A stretch of DNA of 23,147 bases, taken from Cercophora sp. LCS_1. Taxonomy: Eukaryota; Ascomycota; Sordariomycetes; Sordariales; Lasiosphaeriaceae. The stretch is taken from NCBI GenBank assembly GCA_036250225.1, contig JAPZLL010000094.1:1-23147 (forward strand), in the 5' to 3' direction. Below the pieces are notes generated by a model, which was given only the letters and a program-made list of their open reading frames with translations, did not search any database and had not been told where the DNA came from. Both the position numbers and the translations under genes were made by a program. Below, one piece after another: positions 1 through 8,589 of this stretch (its first letter is position 1; each line of letters opens with the position of its first letter).

Positions 1-99
1 CTAATACTAAGATTAATTTTTCAAAGTACAAATTAATACTAATTAATTAAAAAATTAATTAATTAATACTAAATACTAAGTATTAATTTCACAGCCCTG
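1..99 (-). mobile_element. hAT transposon, 5' terminal fragment (runs off the window)
   Basis: This AT-rich stretch ends at base 99 with the inverted-repeat terminus whose outward reading is CAGGGCTGTGAAATTAAT. It is the near-identical reverse complement of 17568-17667, the left end of the complete short hAT element in this window. Directly outside it lies ATTAATAG (100-107), which recurs at 22535-22542 beside another hAT terminus. An 8-bp target duplication is the hAT hallmark. No coding sequence is visible in this piece. By comparison with 17568-18115 it is the end nearest the transposase start. Confidence 0.85.
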
Positions 100-107
100 A
101 TTAATAG
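100..107. repeat. 8-bp hAT target-site duplication, copy 1 (ATTAATAG)
   Basis: ATTAATAG abuts the hAT terminus ending at 99 and is identical to 22535-22542, which abuts the hAT terminus starting at 22543. On the minus strand both read CTATTAAT. Counting it once and joining the flanks restores an uninterrupted RT reading frame, aligned codon for codon with the plus-strand copy near 14751. Confidence 0.85.
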
Positions 108-700
108 TATTCTTTAAATATTTTTAAATAAATGAGGATATTATTAATATAAGCGAATACAAACTTATTAATAAATGGTTTCAAGATGTGGTCGATTATA
201 TTTTGGAATAATGTGGGGGCGTTGGTTAGTCCAAAGGGTATAACCCAATATTAGTAGTATCCTTTTGGTGTCCTGAATACTGTTTTATACTTATCTCCCA
301 GAACCCCATAGGGGAGTCGAGGTCAGAGAACCAATTTTTTCCTGCCAACCGTTCCCTAAACTTGGAAATAAGGGGCAGTGGATAATAGTTCTTAATAATA
401 TCCTCGTTGAGTATTCGATAGTCAATGACCAGTTGGAGTTTTTTGTCCTTTTTGGGGATAAATAGGATTGGATATTCTGCTGGCGATTGTAAATGTTCGA
501 TAAACCCATTCTTTAAAATCCCATTAATATATTCCTTTAGTACCTCGAGCTACTTGGGATTTAGGTAGTAGGTTTTAAAGGATTTTAGCTATACCCCCTC
601 CTTTAATTTGATTTTGTAATCCCATGGGCCATATTTGGGTAATTTCTTAATTTTTCTTCCAAACAGTTTGAAATACCAATATTCTTTCGGTATACTCTCC
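100..700 (-). pseudogene. Reverse transcriptase, N-terminal and palm part (M1)
   Basis: On the minus strand this shows the pol linker with LPKYGPWDYKIKLKEG, the FKTYYLNPK entry to the RT domain, the KKDKKLQLVIDYRILN block, YPLPLISKFRERLAG, the VMPFGLTNAPTLFQ motif and the catalytic block read as YINNILIY. The family norm for the catalytic block is Y-x-DD, so both aspartates are now Asn (G to A changes). Several stops interrupt the frame. The domain stops at the hAT insertion and continues at 22542. Confidence 0.85.
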
Positions 701-879
701 AAACTTATTAATTCTTCCCCCGAATCGTTATTTGGGCCTATACAACCTCCGTCCTTCGGTCCATCGCTTAATTCATAACCGGAGTTGTAATCTTCGTTAT
801 ATGTAGTAAATCTAATCTACAGCACTACTGGCTCTTGGGACTCAGTTCCTTCAGGGGATTTCCCGTGGGCCTTCAGCTC

Positions 880-1345
880 CACGCCGGATCTTGCTTCCCT
901 AGTCATACGTATCGCACATTTTGGATATAGAGATAAGGCTTCATTATTGCAGTTTCGAATTGAGAGGTGGCTACCCTCAAAGTCCAGCCAAGGGTTATAT
1001 TTCTTTAGTTATGGTTCTCCTAGGATTATATTGTATCCAACCACTAATATATAACCCTAAAGGTAATCTTCTATACATTTCCATCCACTATAATTAGGAG
1101 TATTAAAAAGTATATAATCTTTCCATTATTATAGAAGTACAGTGTTCCTTTTCCTAAAGTAATATTAATGGGGTCTAGCAGCTCCTTATATGGGAGTCTA
1201 TATTTATTAACGAAGTGGGGGTCGATTAAATTGTCCATATTACTTATTATTCGTACTCTAAACGGTTTTCCATATCCATTAGTTCCGTTAGTACTAATTA
1301 TAAAATATTATCGATTATTCTCCATTATTATTATAGTAATAATAG
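880..1345 (-). pseudogene. Aspartic protease remnant (M1)
   Basis: The minus strand carries STNGTNGYGKPFRV, then NMDNLIDPHFVNKYRLPYKELLDPINI, matching the protease region of P2 at 13545-13690. The catalytic Asp-x-Gly seen in P2 as DIG is absent: about 9 nt are missing relative to P2, and P1 has the same gap. The downstream stretch (about 880-1120) corresponds to the protease-RT linker that reads as GSHLSI...CPEC in P2. It is inactive by stops and by loss of the catalytic Asp. Confidence 0.65.
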
Positions 1346-2480
1346 ACTTGTAAGGTCTTTGGGTGTATATCCTCTAAGTACCTCGTCTTCTTTTCAGGAC
1401 TTGTGTGAATTATTAAATTAGAGGTTTTTGGGCCCTGGTAAGAGCCCTAACTCGTTTTCCAGGTAAGTCCTTGGGTACTCTTCGCTAAACTATAAGGTAT
1501 TGTATATAACGCCCCGGGCATCCTTTTTAAGGGTCCAGTCAACCTCAAATGATTGGATACTACCAAATTCTTCAAATACTAGTCGGAACTATTTGTGAGT
1601 ATCCTTCCTAGCCCTGCGCCTTGTTTAGTAACTCCTGGGTTTGTGGACTGCGCGGGCAATTTCCTAGTTCACTATCCACTTGAAGGCCTTTTCCCTTTGG
1701 TAATTCTAGCAGCCTGGGTTAGTATAGAACTAGTAGAAAACGTATAGGCATTTGTCCAGTGTTTAATAGGTGACCCTAAGTATTGGGTTCTGCCCATCTG
1801 TCCTAAACCTGGCCATTTTGTTAAGGCAGAGGTTAAACTCCTCTATAATCCAATATAGTGGGTTGTTCCTCCATTCATTATTGCAGAGGGGAAGGATTTA
1901 ATAGTAGGCCTTTTGGGCCAGGTAGTGTATATAGTAGTACTATAGGTATATATAGTCAATCCAGGATATATGTTTATAGCAATAGTAAAGGGGGTGGGTG
2001 TGGGCGTATACCTATGTTATCTCCTCGTTGAGAGAACCTAAGGGTATCCGTCCTTCCTAGTAGTAGCCCAACATTTTCCTTCTTGGATAGGTATTTGCCG
2101 CTTCTGGGCTCGAGATTTTCATGGGTGTGGATCTATTCAGCGTACTCAAACAAGTCTCGTCGATCCGGGGAGAGGGAGGCAAAGAATGTATTTCTAAACT
2201 CCTTGTCTTATTACTTGATCTCTCGTTCTATGGGTAGCGCCTCTTGTTCTTTAGGGGCTGGGGTAATCCTTCCTATAAAGGAGAGAACTGGTCTATTAAT
2301 TTGTTTTCCAATATAATTGTTATTAAATGCCTGGTTAATAATGTCGTTTAAAAGATAATACAGTATATAGTCTATCCACTTATTATCTTCAGAATTAGTC
2401 ATGTGGATGACTGTCGAGGTGTCCGTAGTCCAAACGGTTGTTTTAAATTCCAGTAGCGGTATCTATTTGCCCTTCCTGGG
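1346..2480 (-). pseudogene. Gag-protease spacer region of unknown function (M1)
   Basis: About 1.1 kb between the zinc knuckle and the protease carries blocks conserved with P1 (4700-6110): AQKAYY, ILPLCNNEWRNNPLYW, RTDGQNPILRVTY, DKCLY, EKAFKWIVN, SFEVDWTLKKD and LLPGPKNL. An intact stretch of 63 codons at 2211-2402 begins MTNSEDNKWIDYILYYLL. I recognise no domain. Scattered Cys and Trp in conserved places suggest a folded, perhaps metal-binding, domain rather than a loose linker. P2 has lost about 800 bp of this part. Confidence 0.6.
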
Positions 2481-2486
2481 CACTTT

Positions 2487-3240
2487 ATATTCCCTGGCGT
2501 AATGCTCATTTTTATTATAGTTATAGTATCGGACCTTATTCTTGTCCTTAGGTAACGTTCTACCAGCCTGTTATATACCGTTACACCTATTCTAAACTAT
2601 ACCAATATTTATAGGTCTAGTATATATTCCGTATAATATATTTGGTGTGGTTTGCTGGGTAAGGTATCTGTGAGCCTTTTTGGTAGGCTTCTCCCTGCAG
2701 ACAGGTTTGGCAGGGATAAAGTTTTCGAAATTAACGAACATATTGTACGAGGTGGTATATCTGGCTCAGAAGCTGGCTTTCTTCGCTTCTTCCGTCTGGC
2801 TCTTATTGCCCTTAATATTTATATATTTATAGTACTGCTTTGAATGTGGCTTGAACTACTTAATAGCCACTCCGTCCAAGAGTACTCCGCCAAAAATGGT
2901 TTTGGACTCGTTATCCTCGAAGCGGTGTATGTTGTAAGTAATGTAATTATAGAGTCGGATAATCCAGGAATCGAACTGCGAGGATTCTCCCTTAAAGCGC
3001 GGGGGGGTGGGTAATTTAACGAGTTTGTAATGCGACGCCTTTACCCCTGTATCCTCCTCCTCCATAGTATTGACCTTATTTCTAATGCTTTCCTGTTCCA
3101 GCCTCAAGGCCTAGAGCATCCTGGAGAATTCCTCAATGGAGGAGGGGGTAGAGGAGGTGTCAGACACTTCCTTACCCTTGGCGCCTCCAACGGTAGATCC
3201 AGTGGCCAATATTGTGGAGGTTTAGCTCGAGAGTTCAATA
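2487..3240 (-). pseudogene. Gag with degraded CCHC zinc knuckle (M1)
   Basis: The original start lies near 3215, where ACAATATTG matches the ACAATGTTG-type start of other copies (ATG to ATA). Inside is an open 83-codon segment (2856-3107) with RLEQESIRNKVNTMEEEDTG and LPTPPRFKGESSQFDSWI, then IFGGVLLDG. Next come FVNFENFI and an internal deletion of the central gag. The zinc knuckle (2487-2528) reads YYNYNKNEHYAREY where C-x2-C-x4-H-x4-C is expected, so every Cys is now Tyr. The gag shell would package the element RNA in the cytoplasm. Confidence 0.75.
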
Positions 3241-3254
3241 AATAGTAACCTTGC

Positions 3255-3272
3255 AGAAAGACACTAGTAACG
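3255..3272 (-). promoter_or_regulatory. Primer-binding site next to M1 5' LTR
   Basis: The bases just inside the LTR read CGTTACTAGTGTCTTTC on the minus strand, a mutated form of TATTGCTAGCGTCTTTC seen next to LTR 18425-18940. The unmutated 12-mer is complementary to a site inside the LTR, so priming is inferred to be intramolecular rather than by a tRNA. Confidence 0.55.
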
Positions 3273-3788
3273 TATTACGGCCTACTCCAAGTGCTCCAGA
3301 AGAGGGCTTAGTAAAGACAGATCGTAAGAGTAGACTGGGTCCAATGCTCTAGGTAGGGGGGATGCAAGGTAACTAAGTGAAGGCTAGGACAACTCTCGAA
3401 GGGTAATATACTGTCAAGTAGATTGTAGACTCCAAGGTCCCGGACGATGGGTCTCACTGAGCGATGCTCAAGAACAATGTATTGCTAGCGTGAGGATCCA
3501 AGAGTCCTCACACGGTTGTGGGCACAACCATCGTATCTATATACATGAAGTCTGGTTTACGGTCCCGAGCCTGTTGGTCCGAGGCTCGTGACCAACACCG
3601 CCGGGTCCTTCGTGACTGGTCCGGGGTTGGTCCCGAACCCTTTGGTCCCGAGCACCGGGACCTTCTTCCTCGGGTCCATCCTGATTGGTCCTCTCAGGCC
3701 TTGTGGGCCCCCGCACCCCGGGCCCCAACGATTGGTGCCTCGCTGTGGTCCGTGCGTCCCTCTTGAGGTCATGACCTGGGTCGTGACA
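3273..3788 (-). repeat. LTR of M1 (5' LTR, subfamily A), 516 bp
   Basis: The minus strand begins TGTCACGACCCAGG at 3788 and ends GGCCGTAATA at 3273. LTR 18425-18940 has the same length. U3 is GC-rich and full of GGTCC/GGACC repeats (3561-3752). A TATA box (TATATAG, 3537-3543) is followed by two perfect hairpins (3514-3529 and 3490-3511) and by the 12-base self-primer site (3480-3491). There is no polypurine tract outside 3788, so this is the 5' LTR facing flanking DNA. It is far less mutated than the body of M1. Confidence 0.85.
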
Positions 3789-4058
3789 GAAGGTGGGCAG
3801 ATTTGGGAAAATCCATTTTGTACGATCGAGGCAAACCTTATTGTCTGCAAAAACTTTATTATAACCGAGGGCCTTACGTCACTCTTATAGAGTTTTGGCG
3901 TTCAGTACCAGATCCGGCCGGCAGATAGTGGCTTTCTCTCCTGGAGCCGGGGCTGTGTTCGAGTCAAAAAAAACACCAATGACGTCAAGTTAACGCAGGG
4001 TTTTTGCATTGAAAAAGATCTTTTTCGCCGGCCACAGTCTCTGGCTTTCTTACTATAT
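3789..4058. other. Spacer of non-repeat, non-mutated DNA
   Basis: About 270 bp of balanced base composition not repeated elsewhere in the window. No reading frame of note. It contains a 14-bp perfect palindrome (4012-4025), a run of eight A (about 3966-3973), and two similar blocks containing GGCTTTCT about 115 bp apart (near 3928 and 4043). A short GTTCGAGTCA resembles a Pol III B box, but no convincing A box or tRNA fold accompanies it. It may be the old flank of M1 or a scrap of host sequence. Confidence 0.5.
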
Positions 4059-4433
4059 ATGTAATATAATTATAGATTTAGACAATCTAGGAATCGAATT
4101 GGGACAATTTGCCTTTAAAGTGCAGGGGGGTAAATAATTTCATAAATTTATACTATAAATTTTTTACGCCCTTATCTTCTTCCTTAATCTTATCCCTAAG
4201 GCTTTCCTACTCCATTTAGATAAGCTCCTTAATAAACAAGGGGGTAAAAGTATTATTGGATATTCCCTTACCCTTAGTGCCTCTTATAATAGATTTAGCA
4301 GTCAACATTGCGGGGGTTTAGTTCAAAGGTTTAACAAATAGCAACCTTACAAAAGAAACGCTAGTAATATATTATAGCCTGCTCCAACTTCACTAAGATA
4401 AATTTAATAAAGATAGATTATAAGAGCAGATAA
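4059..4433 (-). mobile_element. Inverted Ty3 5' fragment: LTR end, primer site, gag start
   Basis: Read on the minus strand: 64 bases of LTR 3' end (4370-4433), primer site TATTACTAGCGT (4358-4369), then gag from an intact ATG at 4308 beginning MLTAKSIIRGTKGKG, continuing with stops to about 4059. It stops about where gag copy P1 lacks sequence, and P1 starts on the opposite strand directly after it. This could be P1's own 5' end turned around, or a remnant of another copy. Confidence 0.75.
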
Positions 4434-4700
4434 ACCTATTTATAGGGAAAAGCCCACTAAAAAGGCTCGCAGATACCTCACCTATTAGGCTATATCAAAT
4501 ACATTATATAGAACTCACACTGGACCCATAAATATTAGCATAATTTAGAACAGATATAGCGACTTATAATAACCTAATAAGGCACCTCTTAGGGATAAGA
4601 GTAAGGTCTAATATTATAACTATAATAAAAACGGGCACTTTGCTAGAAAATATAAAGTATCCAAGAAAGGTAAATGGGTACTTATTACCGGAACCCAAAA
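4434..4700 (+). pseudogene. Gag C-terminus with CCHC knuckle remnant (P1)
   Basis: REKPTKKARRYLT at the start matches M1. The knuckle is at about 4612-4653 and reads YYNYNKNGHFARKY: the His and the Gly-His-Phe-Ala-Arg core survive, and all three Cys are Tyr through TGY to TAY changes. The family role is RNA binding and packaging. Confidence 0.7.
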
Positions 4701-6110
4701 CGACCGTTTAAATAACGGACATTATAATAGTCATTCGCATAATTAATTCCGAGAATAACGATTGAATGGACTACCTCTTGGGCAATAATTATTATTTCTT
4801 AAATAACAATAATAGATATATAGGGAAGGAAAATAATAGACCAATCCTTACCTTTAAAGGAAGAGTTATTCCTACCCCAGAGGAATAGAGAGCCCCACCT
4901 ATGGAATAGGAGATTAAACAATGGAATAAGGAATCCAGGGACGTATTCTATTCTTCCCTTACTTCAGAATGGCAGGATATATTCGAACATTCGGAATGGA
5001 TCTACACCCGCAAAAATCTTAAACCTGGAAGTAGTAAATATCTACTCAAGAAAACGGATAACGAATTACTATTAAGAAGAACAAATACCCTTAAACTCTC
5101 TCAATGGTAATTTAAGAGAAAAAGGAACACTGAGAAAGTTATACAGACGTATAATTATAGCCCTCTATTAGAGGACAAAATAATAAAGGAATAGATGTAT
5201 TAAATAATTGTATTTAATTGAGAGGCCTATATAACGGACCAGACCTAGGGGCGCAATGACTAATAAACTGAAGCCGTTATTGAGAGATATACCCCAGTAA
5301 TTCCACCAACTGAGATAATAAGCCCTCACAGTATTAGTAATTAGTAAAGGAAAAATGGGGCCCCAATAATTGGCTAGAGGAAGGACAATCCACCTATAGA
5401 GATTGGGAAGATTGAGCAAATGGGGAATTAATCGAGAGGGAATACCTTTCCATTGAGTTCGTTTATCTATAGTTCTGGGAATCGGTAGAAAAGTGCTACT
5501 GGGAGGAACTAGAGGAGGGGGAGCACCTAACTGTATACCCCCTATATTATTGATATAAGCACTTCTCCTGAATTAAGTGTATATACCCACAATGCTACCA
5601 CTTATACCATCTAGTCCAGAAGGCTTATTACTAGATATTCCCGTACTGCAATAAGAAGTGGAGGAACCAATAGTTATATTGGACTATAGAAAAATCCAAC
5701 CTTTAGTTCGACTAAAGAATCCAATTCCGAACGGATGGCCAAAATCCCATAGTTAGGGTTACCTACTGAGCACTAGACAAGTGCCTATACATTTCCTACC
5801 AGTTCTATACCAACCTGGATTATTAGGATTACTAGAAGGAGAAAGCCTATAAATGGACTATAAACCAGGAACTCGGATATACTCTTAATAGACCCAAAAA
5901 CTATAGATCGAAATAAAAGGGCAAGACAGACACTTGAGGACAGTTCCAACCTACTTTTAAGGAGCTAGGTACTATTTAACCGTTTAAAGTTAATTGGACC
6001 CTTAGGAGGGACGTTTGAAATATTATTAATAATATCCAACCCCTCTATTAAATATACCCTAGGATCCAGTTGGAAAACAAGTCAGGGCCCTCACTAGGGC
6101 CCGGAAACCT
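4701..6110 (+). pseudogene. Gag-protease spacer region of unknown function (P1, longest copy)
   Basis: This is the fullest copy of the spacer, about 1.4 kb. Readable blocks include IKCIYPQCYHLYHLVQKAYY, IFPYCNKKWRNQ, RTDGQNPIVRVTY, LDKCLYIFYQFYTN, EKAYKWTINQE and LGPGNL, with intervening stops. The blocks agree with M1 despite many base changes, so the protein sequence was under selection before inactivation. I recognise no family. Cys pairs around 5578-5640 could bind metal. Confidence 0.55.
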
Positions 6111-6839
6111 CTAATTTAGTAAATAATGCAAGCCCTGAGAAAAAGACGAAATATTTAGAGGATATATACTTAAAGACCTTATAAATACATTATTACTATA
6201 ATAGTAATGGGAAATAACTAATAATACTTTGCAATTAATGCCAACGGAATTAATAGTTATAGAAAACCATTTAAAACATAAATAATAATTAATATGGAAA
6301 ACCTGGTCGATTCCCAATTTATTAATAGGTATAGCCTCCCGCACAAAGAGTTATTAAACCCTATTAATATTACCTTAGGAAAATGAATGCTATACCTTTA
6401 CAATAATAGAAAAATTATATATTTTTTAGTACTTTTAATTATAGTGGATGGAAATATATAGAAAATTACCTTTAGGGTTATATTAATAATAAAATATAAT
6501 ATAATCCTGGGAGAATTATAATTAAAGAAATATAACTTTTGGCTGGACTTTGAGGGTAGCCACCTCTCAATTTAAAACCGCAACGACGAAGCCTTATCCC
6601 CATGCCCAGAATATACAATATGCACAACTAGGGAAGCGAGAACCGGTATAAAATTAAGGGCCTACGAGATATTCCCTGAAGGAACTAAGTCCCAAGAGCC
6701 AGTAGCGTTATAAATCAGATTTACTGTGTATAATAATAATTACAATTCCGGTTATAAGTCAGATAATAAACTAAAGGACAGAAGTTATATAGACCTAAAT
6801 AACGGTTTAGAGGAAAAACTAACAAATTTGGAGAATGTA
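6111..6839 (+). pseudogene. Protease remnant and protease-RT linker (P1)
   Basis: The NMENLVDSQFINRYSLPHKELLNPINI block (about 6290-6375) aligns with the P2 protease. The catalytic Asp-x-Gly triplets are missing, as in M1. Downstream, the EYTICTTREAR and ELSPKSQ-like linker precedes the RT. Stops are frequent. Confidence 0.6.
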
Positions 6840-7790
6840 CCAAAAGAATATTGATATTTCAAACTGTTCAGAAAGAAAATCAAAAAACTGCCCAAACACA
6901 GCCCATGGAACCACAAAATCAGGTTAAAGGAAGGGGCTTAATTAAAGTCCTTTAAAATTTACTACCTAAACCCCAAACAATTTAAAATACTAAAAGAATA
7001 TATTAATAAAAACCTAAAGAATGGATTTATTAAATACTCCCAATTGTTAGTAAAATACCCAATCTTATTTATCCCTAAAAAGGAAACTCTGCCTAGTGAC
7101 TTGGGGAGGCGCCGGTGCACCGGCGCAGGGCGGCCGTTTCGGGACCCCTGAACCCCTGAATCACGTGGTGGCCTGTGCACCACCGCAGCCGTCAAAAACC
7201 TTCGTTGCGCGCACTGCGCGCGCGTCTCTGTATCTAGAAAGCAACCATCGTCAACCCCCCCCAATGCCACTGTTGCTTTTGTGTGTGTGTTGTTTGTCTT
7301 GCATGAGCTACCATCCCCAGTTCACTAGTTATTAATTATTGAGCACTTAATGAGAAAACCATGAAAAATCAATACCCGCTGCTGTTTATTTCTAATATAA
7401 TTAACTACATCTTAAAACTATTTATTAATAAGTTTATATTTGCCTATATTAATAATATCCTTATTTATTTCCAAACGTTCAAGGAATAAATATTAGCAGC
7501 CCTGGAACAAGCCAAAATAATAATAAATCCGGAAAAGAGTTAATTTTATATACAGGAATTTAATTACCTAAGATTTAAAATTTCCCCAGGAAGAATTGAA
7601 ATGTAGCTAAAAAAGATTAAGGTAGTCAGGGATTAATCCACATTAAGGACTCAAATAAAAGTCCAGTTATTCCTTGGGCTAGCCAACTTCTATTAATACT
7701 TTATCCAAAGATTTACTGAAATTGCTAAACTGCTTTATAAACTATATAATATAGGAGTAACGTTTAAATGGACCTTACATTAATAAAAGG
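6840..7790 (+). pseudogene. Reverse transcriptase remnant (P1) with deletion and insertion
   Basis: LPKHSPWNHKIRLKEG and FKIYYLNPKQF open the domain (about 6890-6990). At 7096 it is broken by the GC-rich element 7097-7324, and the frame resumes with LVINY-type sequence. About 195 bp (P2 14455-14648 equivalent) are deleted near 7376, removing the fingers-palm part before FINKFIFAYINNILIYF. The catalytic pair is Asn-Asn instead of Asp-Asp. About 18 bp are also missing after KE near 7485. Confidence 0.8.
7097..7324. mobile_element. 228-bp GC-rich insertion: TA-type MITE or short solo LTR
   Basis: A sharp GC-rich block inside AT-rich RT. Ends are TGACTTGGGGA and TCCCCAGTTCA, which are 9/11 inverted repeats. 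It is flanked by CTAG on both sides (7093-7096, 7325-7328). Removing it with one CTAG restores the RT codons. Reading the duplication as TA gives 12-bp inverted ends GTGA..., typical of a Tc1/mariner MITE. Reading it as CTAG gives TG...CA ends of an LTR. It contains an 18-bp perfect palindrome (7109-7126), a GCGC-rich block (7205-7223) and a GT run. No coding sequence. It lacks the mutation pattern of its host. Confidence 0.7.
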
Positions 7791-8225
7791 CGTTTGATAA
7801 ATTTAAATATGCCTTTATAATAGTATTAATACTAATACTCCCGGATTTCTCAAGGTTGTTTAGGGTAGAGACTAACATTTTGGACTTTGCCCTAAGAGGA
7901 ATCTTTAACCAACTCTAAGGAAATAAAAAGTATTACTCGTATATATTTTTGTCCAAAGCGATTAATAGACCAGTACTGCAATACCCCATCTATAATAAAG
8001 AAATAATAGCAATTATCCAGTATTTTACCGAATAAACACCCTACCTAATAGGAATAGAGGACCTAGTCGAGGTCCTTTTAGATTACAATAACCTCAAGTA
8101 TTTCCTTATTAAAAAGTTTAGCCCGAGACAGGCAAGGTAATTGGAGTTTATGGCCCCATTTCACTTTAAAATCCATTATGTTAAAGGAAAAGATAATGGA
8201 AGGACTAATACCTTTAATAGGAGAG
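7791..8225 (+). pseudogene. RNase H remnant (P1)
   Basis: Visible blocks are RVETNILDFALRGIFNQL, YYSYIFLSKAINRPVLQYPI, YNKEIIAIIQYF, VLLDYNNLKYFLIKKF, and EFMAPFHFKIHYVKGKDNG. These are the standard Ty3 RNase H blocks in order. The first catalytic Asp (expected D-A-S-D) is Asn; the Glu of NKE and Asp of LLDY remain. The domain would degrade the RNA strand during reverse transcription. Confidence 0.8.
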
Positions 8226-8589
8226 CAAATTAGTATTATACCCACAAACAGCCAGAGTCTTTTCCAATCCTCCAACAAGCGACAAACAATATATTTAAAT
8301 ATATACTATGAACCACAAAAGATTAGATACCGAAAGACACTATCTGCATTCAACAAACTATATTCCAAGAATACTAGGTCGAATAATAGCAGGAGGACTT
8401 CCAGGTATAAAGGAAAGAACTCACCAAGGGACCTTACCTACGGAATGGACAAAGAGGACCCTATAACAAATGTAGCTTCCACAGGTAATGCCAAAACTGC
8501 GTTCGAGGAAACCACAACTATTATATATACTATAATAACGTTTGGGACGTTAATAATAAGGTTATTAGAGGATATAATATAAACAATAG

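Larger units (their letters stand above)
100..3272 (-). mobile_element. Ty3/gypsy chromovirus copy M1, 5' half (gag to RT)
   Basis: Read on the minus strand from 3272 to 100, this gives primer site, gag, zinc knuckle, gag-protease spacer, protease remnant and the first half of reverse transcriptase. Order and sequence match the plus-strand copies P1 and P2. It contains many TAA/TAG codons where the other copies have Gln or Trp. The RT is cut at 100 by a hAT insertion, and its continuation lies at 22542 descending to 18941. M1 is generally less mutated than P1. Confidence 0.9.

Noticed and set aside
3518..3890. Overlapping frames of 60-100 codons on both strands
   Set aside because: They fall inside the GC-rich U3 of LTR 3273-3788, and their repeats come from the GGTCC motifs. 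No start context or conservation as protein.
3914..3973. tRNA-like stretch with GTTCGAGTCA and following A run
   Set aside because: Only a B-box-like block is present; no A box at proper distance, no acceptor pairing, and no anticodon stem could be drawn.
8178..8582. 134-codon plus-strand frame
   Set aside because: It overlaps the end of RNase H and the linker to integrase in a different frame. The homologous frame in P2 and M1 (15707-16000, 21284-21568) is likewise a shadow of the zinc finger coding frame.
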